In this document: in pieces, positions 23,430-34,319 of the stretch | Layout: each line of letters starts with the position of its first letter | How positions within the stretch are numbered: the stretch's first letter is position 1 | NCBI GenBank assembly: GCA_003013855.2 | Contig: ML058447.1 | Location: forward strand, 4,712,001-4,776,000 | Direction: 5' to 3' | DNA length: 64,000 nt | DNA from: Liriodendron chinense | Lineage: Eukaryota; Streptophyta; Magnoliopsida; Magnoliales; Magnoliaceae | The notes under the pieces: generated by a model | Told to the model about the DNA's origin: nothing | Databases searched by the model: none | Seen by the model: the letters and a program-made list of their open reading frames with translations, nothing else | Position numbers and translations under genes: made by a program

Positions 23430-23790
23430 GTATGCCAAAGGAAGCATATCAAAATCTAAAGCGGACCACACCACACCGCAAGAAAAGTGTGAACTGAACG
23501 TCTATCATTGAAAAATTCTCAGAGGACATAGAAGTTTTGGATCAAGCTTATATTTGTGTTTTCCCTTCATCCATATTTATGTGATCTCATGAAGAGGTTG
23601 GATGACAGATAAACATCACTGTAGGTCATTGGAAGGTTTCAACTGTGAAAATCATTATTCCCACTGTTTCCTGTGGCATGGTCCACTTGAGATTTGGATA
23701 TGCTTAAATTTTGGGCTCAACAACTACAATGAGCTGGAAAAACATAAGGACGGAGTAGATAATGCACATACTTTCGAGGTGGGTTAACTG
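23430..23790. mobile_element. Partial foldback element
   Basis: Spacer and right-arm phrases of the GGATTAGGTG family are clear (TTCATCCATATTTATGTGAT, CATGGTCCACTTGAGATTTG, AAGGACGGAGTAGATAATGC), but the left tip is lost. Non-coding. Confidence 0.5.
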
Positions 23791-23954
23791 AGTTTACTCC
23801 TGCACGCAATCCGATTCCTATCCGAAAACGAATCTTTGAGGGTGCCGTTTCATCGATGTTTCGCTATAGATCCGAAAGCAGGACGTCCTTTATGGGAGTT
23901 GATTGATACTTTGACTGCGTATGAGGCTTGATACGCATGCACTTAGAAATAGTG

Positions 23955-23959
23955 CATAG
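23955..23959. repeat. Left target-site duplication of the Tat element
   Basis: CATAG directly precedes the left LTR, and CATAG follows the right LTR at 33596-33600. Five bases is the usual gypsy duplication length. Confidence 0.93.
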
Positions 23960-24515
23960 TGTTGACGCTGAAAACTGGTCAACAGACGATGTGAGATGAT
24001 TTATATACGGAGGAACGATCGACACCACTGATGTCCTTCGTAAGGATTGAATAATGAGCTTGGATCAGAGGTTCGGCTTTGATCATGTAAAACACCATAG
24101 AAAACGGTAAAGGGGGTGGCTGGGATCCAGCCGTGAACCCTCCGATGCCTAAGTCAGTGGTTACCCTTAAGAATGGTAAACATTAATTTAGAAGAGATTA
24201 TTTTTCATACCTGTAATCGTCATATCTTCTCTTATTTATAGGCTTTCATAGAGAGTTTATGGGCTGAAATCACGGCAGATATTATCCCGGAAATTCGGGC
24301 GGAAATCTTGGGCCGTTCCGATCTTGAAGGAATGCGCCCTTATTTTTAGGCCGTTTGAGAAGGAGATGAGGTCGGCTTCCATCTACCCATTAACTCGGGT
24401 ACGATCCGATCTAACCTCAAGAAAAGACGAAGTCATCAGATCAGGTCTTCGGCTTGCTATATTACTCCGAGGTCTTTTTTGCTCGGATCGAGTTATGAGA
24501 AATTATCCCATAACA
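23960..24515 (-). repeat. 3' LTR of the Tat element
   Basis: Begins TGTTGACGCTG and ends CCCATAACA on the plus strand (minus strand TGTTATGGG to CAACA), with TG/CA ends. It is the same length as the right LTR, without indels between them. AACCATTAATTTAGAAG-like AT-rich DNA and TTATTTATAGGC in the middle may contain promoter or polyadenylation signals. Confidence 0.95.
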
Positions 24516-24532
24516 GCTGCCCCCTACTGCCG
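24516..24532 (-). other. Polypurine tract of the Tat element
   Basis: On the minus strand GGCAGTAGGGGGCAGC lies directly before the 3' LTR, purine-rich as required for plus-strand priming by RNase H. Confidence 0.75.
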
Positions 24533-24845
24533 AGGTTGATACTTCCATCTAGGGAGTAAATGTAGCCGATCTCATTTTTGACGGTAAACGCTCTTTAAAT
24601 GCACTATTTCGAATTTCGAAAAGGCGCAATGATAATCGTACGGCGCGGCAGCCTTTCATTTTCGCAGTCGAATGGCTTCAGGACACGTGGGCCTCTTATC
24701 TTCGAACGGACGGGCTGAATATTGCTGTCCAATGAGCAGGCAGACACGTGGCAATCCATGTCAAAAGTTGCGTCGGTTCGTTTATTGAGACCATAGATGC
24801 GCGCCGCGTGGCATAGCATGACCTGCGTGCTGTCTCCTGCTACAG

Positions 24846-24852
24846 TATAAAT
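24846..24852 (+). promoter_or_regulatory. TATA box of the antisense gene in the Tat element
   Basis: TATAAAT lies within the palindrome TACAGTATAAATACTGTA, on the strand opposite to gag-pol, about 240 bases before the antisense start codon at 25093. It is followed by a pyrimidine-rich leader (CCTTTCATCCTCCCC). G-box-like ACACGTGG motifs at about 24683 and 24745 could add upstream control. Inference from sequence. Confidence 0.6.
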
Positions 24853-25092
24853 ACTGTACTTGGTGATTTTTTCGGGATTCCTTTCATCCTCCCCGTTGCG
24901 ATTTTTCTTCTTCCGCTCTACAGTCCCCTCTGTGATTCCCTCTAGACCATCCTCTGTGATTCCCTTTGGACCGCTGCGATCCCATCAAGGTCTTCTTTCC
25001 ATCTTCCTTTGGCCAATCCTTTATCTGGAGAGTAATCCGGTACATTTGTTCCTCCTTTTGCCTTCACCTCACATCTTCCTAGTTCTTAGAAA

Positions 25093-27069
25093 ATGTCTGA
25101 TTCGGAGGAGAGTTCTTCGCGAACTTTTTCTTCTACTTTACCCGTTGGAGAATCCAGATTAATGGAAACCCAACTTGTTACTGTAGAATCTCCGGGAAGA
25201 GCTCTGTTAGCAGAGACTCCTTCTTCCTTCACCTCGGATGAGGTTCCAGTGGCCAGATACCTCAGGGCGTATTTCTGACAGAGTTTCTGATTACCTGGCC
25301 GACCTGATCTGGACAACACTTACCCAGTCTGACTTGATCAGGATCAGGTCGGAATACTGTATCCCTAGGGCTATAGACCTTACGCTCCTCGGATTAGATG
25401 ATTTTCCTACCCGTCCATCCGGAGACCAGGTCACCATGTATGCTCAGTTTTTTGAGGCCGGTTTTCGTCTTCCTCTCCTTCCTGCCGTGAGGGAATATCT
25501 TTCCGCAGTTAACTTAGCTCCGGGCCAGTTAGCTCCTAATTCCTGGAGGACTCTAATCAGTTGCGTCGTTCTATGGTGCCAAGTCCACGGGTTGGATCCA
25601 ACCGTAGCCGAGCTGATGAACCTTTACCAATTGAAGAGCCATCCGGACTCTAGGGATGGTTCTACATGTCACCTCGGGGGTGGAAAGGATACCGGCTGAT
25701 AGATGACCATCCCTCCTCGGTTCACAGATGGATAGAGGAGTGGTTCTTTGTCTCCAAGGGTTGAGAAGGGGCCCGACCTGAGGTTAACTTCCCTGACCGA
25801 CGAGTAAACAATTGGTTCTCAGTTTCAGGTTCGGTCGGATGGCATTTTTCTCTTTTTTTTCTTTTTTTTTTTTGAAACTGACCTCATACCTCATTTCTTT
25901 GGTCAGTTCGTGGTGATCCTCCTGCCCTTAGTTCGGAAGTGTTTCCGCAGTGTGAAGCTCCTTCTATCTTTCGAAACTTTATCTGACTTGGGCATCAATC
26001 CCCGAGGTGAGCATTCGTGACTTCTGAATAGATCGGGTTTGCCTTCGTACTTATTAACATATTGCTTTGCTTTTTCTCAGGTATGTCTGCGCCAGCTCCT
26101 CGGAGGAAGTTGTCAGCTTTGACAGCTGAGGAGAAAGAACAAATCCGGGAGAGGAAGCGGCAGAAGGTGGTGACAAGGCGTCCACGAGCACGCCCCTCTG
26201 CTCTCCCAACAACTGATATTCCTTCACAACCAACTCCCGAGGCGATCCTAGATGCGCCTGCTGCTGAGGTCGGGCTGTCCGACCCTCCTGCGGTGCTTCA
26301 ACCTCCTCCTTCCCAAGTCATAGACTTGGTGGAGGGCGCCGAGGCCGGTCCGTCTGGGCAATCCGCCCAAACTACTCCGGCTCAGACTTCCTCTACTATC
26401 CGCCGAGGACCGGAAATGCCGCCCTATTTGTATAATTTGTGCAAATGGGCGTACAAGGCAGTTCCGGAGACCGAGGTGGATGTAATGGCGAAGGCTCCAG
26501 CGCTCTTTCTGCTCAACACGCTAGGGTTCTTTGGGACCAAGGTACGACGTAGATATTATCTCGCTATAAAAATAGCTATGTTAAGTACCTCGTATACTTA
26601 CTTATTGTCTTTTGTGTAGGTGGCTTATAGATGCCAGCTGCTTCGGGACGAGATCACCTGAGACAGGGGAACGATCTCTGGCCTTGAGGGGACGCTGGTA
26701 GCCACTAAGTGCTCCCTGGACGAGGCTAAGAAGTTTGGAGAGGAGGCTGCAAAGGCCTTGGATGCTCGGGAACGGGAGATCTCGGTTCTCCAGGCCGAGC
26801 TTTACAATAAAGAAAGGGCGGAGGCTGAGCTCATTATCCAAATGGAGGAGCTGAAAGCCGCTGAAGGGTCTATGCGGTCAGAGCTGGCGAAGACCAAGGC
26901 GTAGTTGGAGGTGAGAGTCGCCGAGGCCGACGAAGTGTTCGACTTCGGTTACAAAAAGTGCCGGATGACAGTTCAGAACCATCATCCAGACTTAGACCTC
27001 TCCTTTCTTGACTCCGAGGTGGAGGAAGAAGAGAACCCTGCCAAGCCGACTGCTGATCCCCCTTCTTAG
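25093..27069 (+). pseudogene. Antisense, spliced accessory gene of the Tat element (aORF), decayed
   Basis: It runs opposite to gag-pol. Predicted exons are 25093-25828, 25907-26006, 26081-26541 and 26620-27069, all with GT/AG introns, and exons 2 to 4 keep one frame across the junctions. Exon 1 encodes MSDSEESSSRTFSS and later AQFFEAGFRLPLLP, YLSAVNLAPGQLAPNSWR: the pattern of plant proteins filed as putative gypsy-type transposon (Pfam PF04195, from memory). Exon 3 is basic then Pro/Ala-rich. Exon 4 is a long heptad-rich coiled coil ending HPDLDLSFLDSEVEEEE. Damage: frameshifts near 25275 and 25655, TGA near 25763 where Trp fits, TGA near 26659 and TAG near 26902. No catalytic motif is visible and the function of such proteins is unknown. 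Exon borders are my prediction; exon 2 is the least certain. Confidence 0.75.
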
Positions 27070-27385
27070 GATGTTTTTGTGTTTTTTTTTTGTAGCCCGT
27101 TTATTGGGGCATAGTGTAACACATTCACCCTGTAATCCTGACCTTTTCACGATCTTGCAATTGAATTACTTCTTTTATGATCTGTGTTTGTACTTTGCCA
27201 GATTTTTTCTTTTCGCTAAATTTATCCGTTTACATCGTAGCCGAGCAAATTAGATCGTGACCGAAGTATTTAGGACTTGCGAAAATAATGGGAGCTCAGA
27301 GCTCGAATACGACTATGGGCGAGATTAGCCTCTGCTCGTGTTTCAAATTTTGAGAAACAAATACTTAGAAACGAATACTTAGCTT

Positions 27386-28649
27386 TTATTGATAGTAGAT
27401 TTTCAGGTGCTCCGCATTCCACGGATGGGGTAGGGCACGACCTTGCATGTCTTCGAGCCAATAAGTCCCAGTCCGAACTGTTTTTATGACTTTATACGGT
27501 CCATTCCAATTCGGATTGAATGTGCTAGCAATCTTATCCTTCTTCTCCCTTACATTCCTCCGTAGGACGAAATCTCCCACTCTGAACCGTCTTTCTTTCA
27601 CTCGAGAGTTGTAAAATCTAGCAACACGCTGTTGGTAGGCTACGATCCGAACTTGGAAAGTCTCTCTGGCTTCTTCGAGTAAATCGAGGTTTGTGCGAAG
27701 CTGGTCTTGGTTCTGGTCAGATCGGTAATTACTGGTTCGGTTAGTCAATAGACCTATCTCAACTGGGACCACGGCCTCTGCTCCGAACGTTAAGAAGAAT
27801 GGAGTTTCTCCAGTTGTTGACCGAGCCGTGGTTTGGTATGCCCACAGCACTTCGAGAAGCTGTTCGGCCCAAGCCCCTTTGAATTCGCCGAGTTTAGTCT
27901 TTAGATGATTCTTAATAATTTTGTTGATGGCTTCAACTTGACCGTTGGCTTGGGGATGATGAGGAGACGAATACACATTTTTTATGCCCAAATTCTGGTA
28001 AAATTCTCTGTACTTTGCATTGTCGAACTGAGGCCTATTGTCAGTGATGATGGTGTTTGGGATGCCGAACCGACATATGATCGACTTCCAGATGAAGTCT
28101 GTCGGTTTCCTCTCAGTGATTTTCGCAAGTGGTTCTGCCTCGACCCATTTTGTAAAATAATCCACGGCCACAATCGCATACTTGACCTGTCCCTTGCCAG
28201 TAGGGAGAGGACCAATGATATCGACCCCCCATTGCGCAAAGGGCCACAGTCCAGACATAGGGGTGAGTTCTTCGGGAGGTGTATGAGGCACTAGCTCAAA
28301 CTTCTGACATTTATCACATCGTTTGACGATTTCACAAGCATCCTTTTGAATCGTCGGCCAGTAATAACCTTGGCGTATTGCTTTCTGTGCTAGTGCCCTA
28401 TTTCCAGAGTGATTTCCTGCACATACCGGAATAGATTTCTTTTAAGACGTAGTCGGCTTCATTTGATCTGAGGCAGCGGAGGTATGGCAGCGAGAAACCC
28501 TTTTTGTACAATACATTGTCGATTAATACGTACCAAGCTGACCTATATTGAATCCGCCGTGCTTCGTTTCTTTCTTCGGGCAGTGTGTTCTCCCACAGGA
28601 AACGGACAATGGGGTCTCTCCAATCTGGCTTGGTTAAAACAGGGCACAT
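27386..28649 (-). pseudogene. Integrase region of the Tat element
   Basis: From 28649 the frame covers the region leading into the N-terminal zinc domain (EADYVLKEIYSGMC), then a one-base shift near 28420 moves the remainder to another frame. DKCQKFELV marks the second half of the zinc motif near 28300. The catalytic triad is in the open frame starting at 28291: Asp24 in GVDIIGPLP (codon at 28222), Asp84 in TDNRPQFD (28042) and Glu120 in GQVEAINK (27934), giving a D-x35-E spacing. TDNRPQF has Arg where Gly is usual. The C-terminus has the GDFVLRRN and WNGPYKVIK motifs and ends without a chromodomain. Apart from the early frameshift it is well preserved (301 residues open). Confidence 0.92.
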
Positions 28650-29573
28650 CTCATTTTTAACGTCGTCCGTGATACTCCTTTGGGGGAGGAACTCAATGGG
28701 AATGATCCTTCCAAGCTCGTCGTCCCTGGCCGACGCTAATTTGGCGAGGGAATCCGCGTGGGTGTTATGAATCCTTGGTACTCGGACGACTTTGCAATGA
28801 TCAAACTAAGCAGACAACTCGTGATATTTTAGCAAATATGCGGACATCTTTTTTCCCTTCACTTGGTATTCCGATGTTGCTTGACCCACGACCAATTGCG
28901 AATCGCTATATGCCGTAATACTTCGGACTTCGACTACTGAGACTAGCCGTAATCCAGCGAGAAGAGCTTCGTATTCAGCTTCGTTATTGGAAGCTTTGAA
29001 ACCGAACCTCAGGGCATACTGGACTTTTATGCCATCGGGGGAGGTTAAGATTATTCCTGCTCCGCATCCTTGTGAGTTTGACGAACCGTCGACGTGCAAC
29101 GACCAGTTTGAATCTTCTCTATGAATAGGTTCTGTCGTGTTTTCTGCGAGTGAAGCATCGGTTTCAAGATCGGAGGGGTCGGTAAGCTCGGCGATAAAAT
29201 CGGCCACAGCCTGCCCCTTGATGGCCCTGCGGGGTCGGTATTGGACGTCGAACTCACTGAGCTCGATGGCCCATCGTGCCAGGCGACCCGAAGTTTTTGG
29301 TTTCTGTAGTATTTGCTTCAGTGGCTGGTCCGTCAGTACCACTATTGGGTGTGCTTGGAAATAGGGGCGTAGTTTCCTCGCCGTTGTAATCAAAGCTAGA
29401 GCCAGCTTCTCTAGACTAGGATAGCGGGTCTCCGCGTCGAGAAGAGCTTTAATGATGTAATATATCGGTCTCTGTATACCTTGGTCATTGCGGATTAAGG
29501 CCGAACTTACTGCTGCCGAAGATACGGCCAAGTATAGTAGTAGCTCTTCTCCTTGCATGGGCTTGGACAACAA
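28650..29573 (-). pseudogene. Dual RNase H region of the Tat element
   Basis: The open frame from 29573 to 28806 (255 residues) contains first the gypsy RNase H (RPIYYIIKALLDAETRYPSL, FDVQYRPRRAIKGQAVADF) and then a second, archaeal-type RNase H beginning WSLHVDGSSNSQGCGAG. The second domain keeps Asp162 (VDGS), Glu198 (NNEAEYEAL) and Asp224 (YSDSQLV). An in-frame TAG at 28806-28808 interrupts it, after which the same frame continues to the His/Asp motif NTHADSLAKLAS. Upstream, the junction with reverse transcriptase near 29570-29700 is frameshifted. The second RNase H is the hallmark of Tat elements. Confidence 0.92.
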
Positions 29574-29693
29574 TGGTGGTGAACCGAAGGTATGCCTTGA
29601 GATCCTGGAAGGCCTGTTCGCTATTCTGGCGTCCAGGTCATCTCATTGAACTTGCGAAGTTGTTTGAAGAACGGAAGGCATCGGTCGGTAGCC

Positions 29694-30641
29694 CTAGAGA
29701 CTAAACCTGTTGAGTGCGGCGACCCGTCCCGTGAGACTTTGTATCTCTTTCACGGTGGTTAGTGAACTCATCTCAATCAACGCACGGATCTTTTCTGGGT
29801 TGGCTTCAATTCCTCTCTGATTTACGATGAACCCGAGGAACTTTCCCAATCTCACTCCAAAGGCGCATTTGCCGGGATTAAGTTTCATCCCATATTTTTT
29901 CAAGATTCCGAACATAATGCAGAGGTCGTCAATGTGGTCTTCTGACTTTAGACTTTTTACGAGCATATCGTCTACGTATACTTCCATGGTTTTGCCGATC
30001 TGTTCGGCGAACATTTTGTTAACCAAACGCTGGTACGTCGCTCCGGCGTTCTTCAACCCGAAGGGCATCACCTTGTAACAATACAGCCCTCGGTCAGTGA
30101 CAAACGCTGTTTTTTGTCTATCAGGAACATGCATCTGAATTTGATTGTACCCTGAGTAAGCATCCATGAAACTGAGAAGCTCGTAGCCCGAGGTTGCATC
30201 TACGAGCTGATCTATTCTGGGTAATGGGAAGCTGTCCTTTGGGTAGGCTTTGTTGAGGTCGGTATAGTCAATGCATACCCTCCACTTCCCATTGGCTTTT
30301 TTGACCAGAACGACATTGGCGAGCCAGTCGGGATAGCGAACTTCCTGAATAAAACCTGCTTGGCGCAATTTTTTTTTACTTCTTCCTCAATTGCGGCATA
30401 TCTCTCTGTGTTGAAGGCTCGTCATTTTTTACGGACCGGTTTGAAGGATGGGTCCACATTGAGTCGGTGGACCATTACTTCGGGATTAATTCCAGGCATG
30501 TCCCGATGGGACTACGCGAAGGCGTCCGCGTTTTCTTTTAGAAAAGCGATCAACTTCGCCTAGACGTCGTCGTTTAGTTGAGATCCGATCTTAACGATCA
30601 AGCTTGGGTCCTCGTCCGATAAAGGAATCTCTATCAACTCT
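29694..30641 (-). pseudogene. Reverse transcriptase of the Tat element
   Basis: The long open frame runs 30368-29694 (224 residues): GKWRVCIDYTDLNKAYPKD, FPLPRIDQLVDATSG, FMDAYSGYNQI, then KVMPFGLKNAGATYQR and the catalytic YVDD (codons 29978-29967), ending GRVAALNRF. Catalytic aspartates are present. Upstream, 30641-30369 encodes the usual linker (HRDMPGINPEVMVHRLNVD) but holds three in-frame stops, one each where family members have Trp (AFA-stop-SHRDMP) and Arg (KK-stop-RAFN), and a frameshift in an A run just before 30368. Confidence 0.93.
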
Positions 30642-31592
30642 TCAGCTGGTGATGCACTGCTCTTTTGTTTCTTCCCTAGGATCCAGGGGAGTTGTATGTG
30701 AGATGGCGGATATCATGTTTTTACTTTTTTCGCGTAAGGTCAGCTCGTAGCATCGACGAGCGTCTTGTTGGTCACCTCCGACCACACCGATTCCGTCTTC
30801 GGTTTCGAATTTCATGGCCAGATGATAGATGGAGTTGCCGGCTTTTAGAGCTCGTATAATGGGCCGGCCGATGATCGAGTTGTATGTCGACAGAGTGTTA
30901 ACGATCAGAAAATTGACCATGATCATTTTCTGGTTCGGCTCGTCTCCTGCTGTAACTGGTAGGGTTTTTTCTCCTTCAGGCATGATACAATCCCCTGTGA
31001 ACCCGGTCAAAGCTATTCTGACCGGTCTCAATCTAGATCGATCGATCTTCATTCTGTCAAATGCCGAGGCGTATATTATGTCGACCGAACTCCCTGTATC
31101 CACCATCATCCTATGGAGTTTTTTGTTTGCGACCACCATTGACACTACTAGAGAATCGTCATGCGGATGCATTATTCCTCCAGCATCCTCTTCGGAGAAG
31201 GATATCGTACGTTGGGTGACCTTTGAAATTTTTGTGGGCCTGCTGGTTAGATTCACCTGTAAAGCTGGCTCGGATGTCCGTGCTTGACGAACGTAGGATT
31301 TGCGGGCGTTGCTAGAATCTCCAGTGGTAAGTCCGCCGAAGATCACATGGATCTCTTCCATGGGATTGTTGTCGATCGGCTCCCTTCTTTCTTCCCGACC
31401 CGAAGTTCTATCGTCTTCTGGATGCTGGGCGATATATTCTTTCAAAAATCCTTGCCGGATGAGGGTTTCTATTTGTCGCTTCAGGTCGAAACAATCCACT
31501 GTGTTATGGCCATGATCTTTATGGTATAAACAATACTTGGATTTTGACCTTCTGTCGGGGTCGGTTTTTATCTTTGCTGGTCGCCCGAACAC
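30642..31592 (-). pseudogene. Gag zinc-knuckle end and aspartic protease of the Tat element
   Basis: Open for 316 residues. Residues 21-34, CLYHKDHGHNTVDC, are the modified knuckle usual for Tat gag, followed by LKRQIETLIRQGFLKEYI. The protease active site is MVDTGSSVDIIYASAF with Asp165 (codon 31100-31098), and the distal protease motif NSIIGRPIIRALKA lies at residues 238-252. It processes the element's polyprotein. The stretch is intact but cut off from upstream gag by a frameshift between about 31700 and 31690. Confidence 0.9.
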
Positions 31593-31692
31593 CTGTTTGT
31601 TCTTCTCGGCTAGGAATATTTGCTCGATGGTCGTTTTGAGCGGGGTATACTTTTTGAATTTTGGAGCCGAAGTTTTGGCTTCGCGTAGAGTA

Positions 31693-32959
31693 GTGTTGGA
31701 GTTCAGCGATTGGGACGGCGCCTTTTAGTGCTGTTTTCCTCTTTGCGGTCTTTCCTCTTATGAGACGACCCCTGGGCGTTTACCAGCTCTTCAGCATTTA
31801 TATGTTTCGCAGCTCGATCGAGGAATTCAGCCATAGACTGAGGGGGTTGTTCCCCTACCGACCAGAGAAATTTCTCATCACGTAATCCTCCTATCATCGT
31901 ATGTAGCAGTACGTCTTGGGATAGGTTCTCCACTTGAACCGCTTCAGCATTGAACCGCGAGAGGTAGTCTTTCAACGATTCATTATCTTTTTGTTTGACC
32001 GCAGCGAGATGTGTCTAATGCTTCCTTGGGTCGGTACTTCTGATGAACTGAGTTGCAAACGCCCTGCTTAGTTCGGTGAAAGAGGAAATGGACTTCGGCT
32101 TTAAATTGCGGAACCAGGTCCAGGCCGAACTAGCTAAAGACAATGGGAAGGCCTTACACATAATGTGCCCATTAACCCCATGGAGTTCCATTCGGACTTT
32201 AAAATTCTCGAGATGCTCAGCTGGGTCTCATATCCCTGAATATTGCTTGAGCTGGGGAATTTTGAAGCTTTTCGGAAGAGGTTCGCTGCGAATTTCGTCG
32301 GTGAACGGAGACTCAGACGAGTCTACTAGGACGTTCGCTGCAGTTGGTGCTCGGGCATGTTGCGCTCGCTGGATATCCCCGATCCTCTCCAGGAGCTCTT
32401 TAAGCTCGGCCTCGAGAGGAGTAATATTATCGTCCATCCAACCCTGACCTTGACTAGCTCGGGCGGATTGCCTTTCTTCTATTCTGTGCCTCAGATCATT
32501 TGAAGGGAGTTCCGCGGCTGGTCGAAGTCTAGAGCCTGAAGCTCGGCTCGCAACTTCGTCCTCGTCGGGTCGCGGATGATTTGAGAGTGAGCATGGTGGG
32601 TGAGAACTTTGTTGAGGTGTCTAAGGTTCAGGGTTGATTTCGAGGATGGGTGAGGGCCGAACTAGATTGTTTAGCAATGCTGCAATTTCATCTAGTTTTC
32701 CGTCCACGTGCTCGAAGCGTCTATCCACCCTACCTAAACGTTCTGCAATACCTCCAACTTGCTTTTCTAAAGTGGATAGTCTGGCCCCGCGATTTCGGGA
32801 CCTCTGCCGTCCACTTAGAAGATTTAGGTGGCGTGATGAACTTCCGAGGTGAAGCACTGGAGTCTCATGAACGGGCGCTTCGTTTTCAGATTGTAGCTCG
32901 TAGGAAGGTTCGGCATTCACAGGAGCTTTCCCCTTCCTATTGCCTCTCCCGCCGGCCAT
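31693..32959 (-). pseudogene. Gag of the Tat element, fragmented
   Basis: The start at 32959 gives MAGGRGNRKGKAP, then a coiled-coil-like stretch (LSTLEKQVGGIAERLGRVDR); the first frame stops at 32621. From 32437 the frame resumes with EAELKELLERIG and the capsid motif LPKSFKIPQLKQYSG, meets an in-frame TGA at about 32228 where Arg is expected, and continues with DPAEHLENF and FPLSLASSAWTWF. An in-frame TAG near 32015 (Gln likely) precedes SLKDYLSRFNAEAVQV and LHTMIGGLRDEKF (31975-31703). The capsid fold is recognisable and the gene is dead. Confidence 0.85.
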
Positions 32960-33020
32960 TGGCTTCTATCTTTGAACGGAGGATTTCGTAAGAAAGGAAA
33001 AAAAAACTTTTATCGTCGTT

Positions 33021-33036
33021 CCCACAGACGACACCA
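33021..33036 (-). other. Primer-binding site of the Tat element
   Basis: Three bases inside the right (5') LTR the minus strand reads TGGTGTCGTCTGTGGG. It starts with TGG, complementary to a tRNA CCA end, at the expected place. The primer tRNA is not assigned. Confidence 0.7.
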
Positions 33037-33039
33037 ATC

Positions 33040-33595
33040 TGTTGACGCTGAAAACTGGTCAACAGACGATGTGAGATGATTTATATACGGAGGAACGATC
33101 GACACCACTGATGTCCTTCGTAAGGATTGAAGAATGAGCTTGGATAAGAGGTTCGGCTTTGATCCTGTAAAACACCATAGAAAACGGTAAAGGGGGTGGC
33201 TGGGATCCAGCCGTGAACCCTCCGATGCCTAAGTCAGTGGTTACCCTTAAGAATGGTAAACATTAATTTAGAAGAGATTATTTTTCATACATGTAATCGT
33301 CATATCTTCTCTTATTTATAGGCTTTGATAGAGAGTTTATGGGCTGAAATCATGGCAGATATTATTCCGAAAATCCGGGCGGAAATCTTGGGCCGTTCCG
33401 ATCTTGAAGGGATGCGCCCTTATTTTTAGGCCGTTTGAGAAGGAGATGAGGTCGGCTTCCATCTACCCATCAACTCGGGTACGATCTGATCTGACCTCAA
33501 GAAAAGACAAAGTCATCAGATCAGGTCTTCGGCTTGCTGTATTACTCCGAGATCTTTTTTGCTCGGATCGAGTTATGAGAAATTATCCCATAACA
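33040..33595 (-). repeat. 5' LTR of the Tat element
   Basis: 556 bp, TGTTGACGCTG to CCCATAACA on the plus strand, matching the left LTR except for about 16 single-base differences, mostly transitions in its second half (for example CGATCC/CGATCT and AGACGA/AGACAA). Confidence 0.95.
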
Positions 33596-33604
33596 CATAG
33601 GACA

Positions 33605-33770
33605 TATATTAATTAACCCAAATTAAACCGACTAAATTGAAGTTACATATAGAAATCTTGTTTGAACAATCCTAACCTCTGATTTGGGCACTTTGTCTGA
33701 ACTATGACCATCGGATATTTTTCATCTATGACCGTCCAATAAATGTCCAGCGTTCTAATACGAAGCTTTA
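33605..33770 (-). repeat. Dispersed repeat of unknown class, half displaced by the Tat insertion
   Basis: ATATATTAATTAACCCAAAT, TTGTTTGAACAATCCTAACC and CCGTCCAATAAATGTCCAGC match the inverted orientation of the 12330 family. The other half (CTTGATACGCATGCACTTAG) lies at about 23925-23950, on the far side of the retrotransposon. Confidence 0.7.
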
Positions 33771-34319
33771 GTTTGAAATATTTGTATGCCACGTAAGCAA
33801 TTTCTTTGTAATTTTTCCATCACACCGTAGAATATCAAGGTATTTCTCATCGTCTTCTGGTATATTACTTTCGTCTGATGAGTGACAAGTAGCAACGTAT
33901 GGCTGTTATTTTGACACGTCGCACGACCCAGAGCATGCCTTGAGTCGAGCTGCACGTCAGACCGTTGCCAAGTTTACTCGCGCGAGCGTACTTGCTAGTG
34001 TTGTCGCCTTCAATCGCATGTGCGTACAGATCCAAGCCGCTCATCCGGTGGGAAGAGCATGGACTGCATGTGTCAACAACCAAATCGGCCTGCTCATCAG
34101 GTGGGCCATTTTGTACAAAGAAATGGACGGCTAGAAAAGGTGGATCGACTATCTACATTTGTGTGCCAACCAGATAGTGAACAGTCCTGATTTCCGAACC
34201 AGGAAATCTAGTTCGGAACCATATGATGAACGGCTTGGATCTCACTCAACATATGAGACAGCAGAGCACTCGCGAGTGTAACTTGTAAAAGGCAGTTATT
34301 CAATACTCCGGCTCCTTGT

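Larger units (their letters stand above)
23960..33595 (-). mobile_element. Complete, inactive Ty3/gypsy LTR retrotransposon, Tat lineage
   Basis: It is 9636 bp with two 556-bp LTRs, a 5-bp target duplication, a primer-binding site next to the right LTR and a polypurine tract next to the left LTR, so it is transcribed on the minus strand. Domain order gag, protease, reverse transcriptase, RNase H, a second archaeal-type RNase H, integrase, with no chromodomain, defines the Tat group. A spliced antisense gene fills the space between integrase and the 3' LTR, another Tat feature. By eye the LTRs differ at 16 of 556 positions (about 2.9%). Several stops and frameshifts in gag, pol and the antisense gene make it non-autonomous now. 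It landed in a copy of the dispersed repeat whose halves lie at about 23925-23959 and 33596-33770. Confidence 0.95.

Noticed and set aside
24604..24819. 71-residue minus-strand open frame between the antisense promoter and the 3' LTR
   Set aside because: It lies in the leader and promoter region of the antisense gene and matches no pol domain.
27905..28294. 129-residue plus-strand open frame over the integrase
   Set aside because: Shadow of the well-supported integrase frame on the other strand. The true antisense gene ends at 27069.
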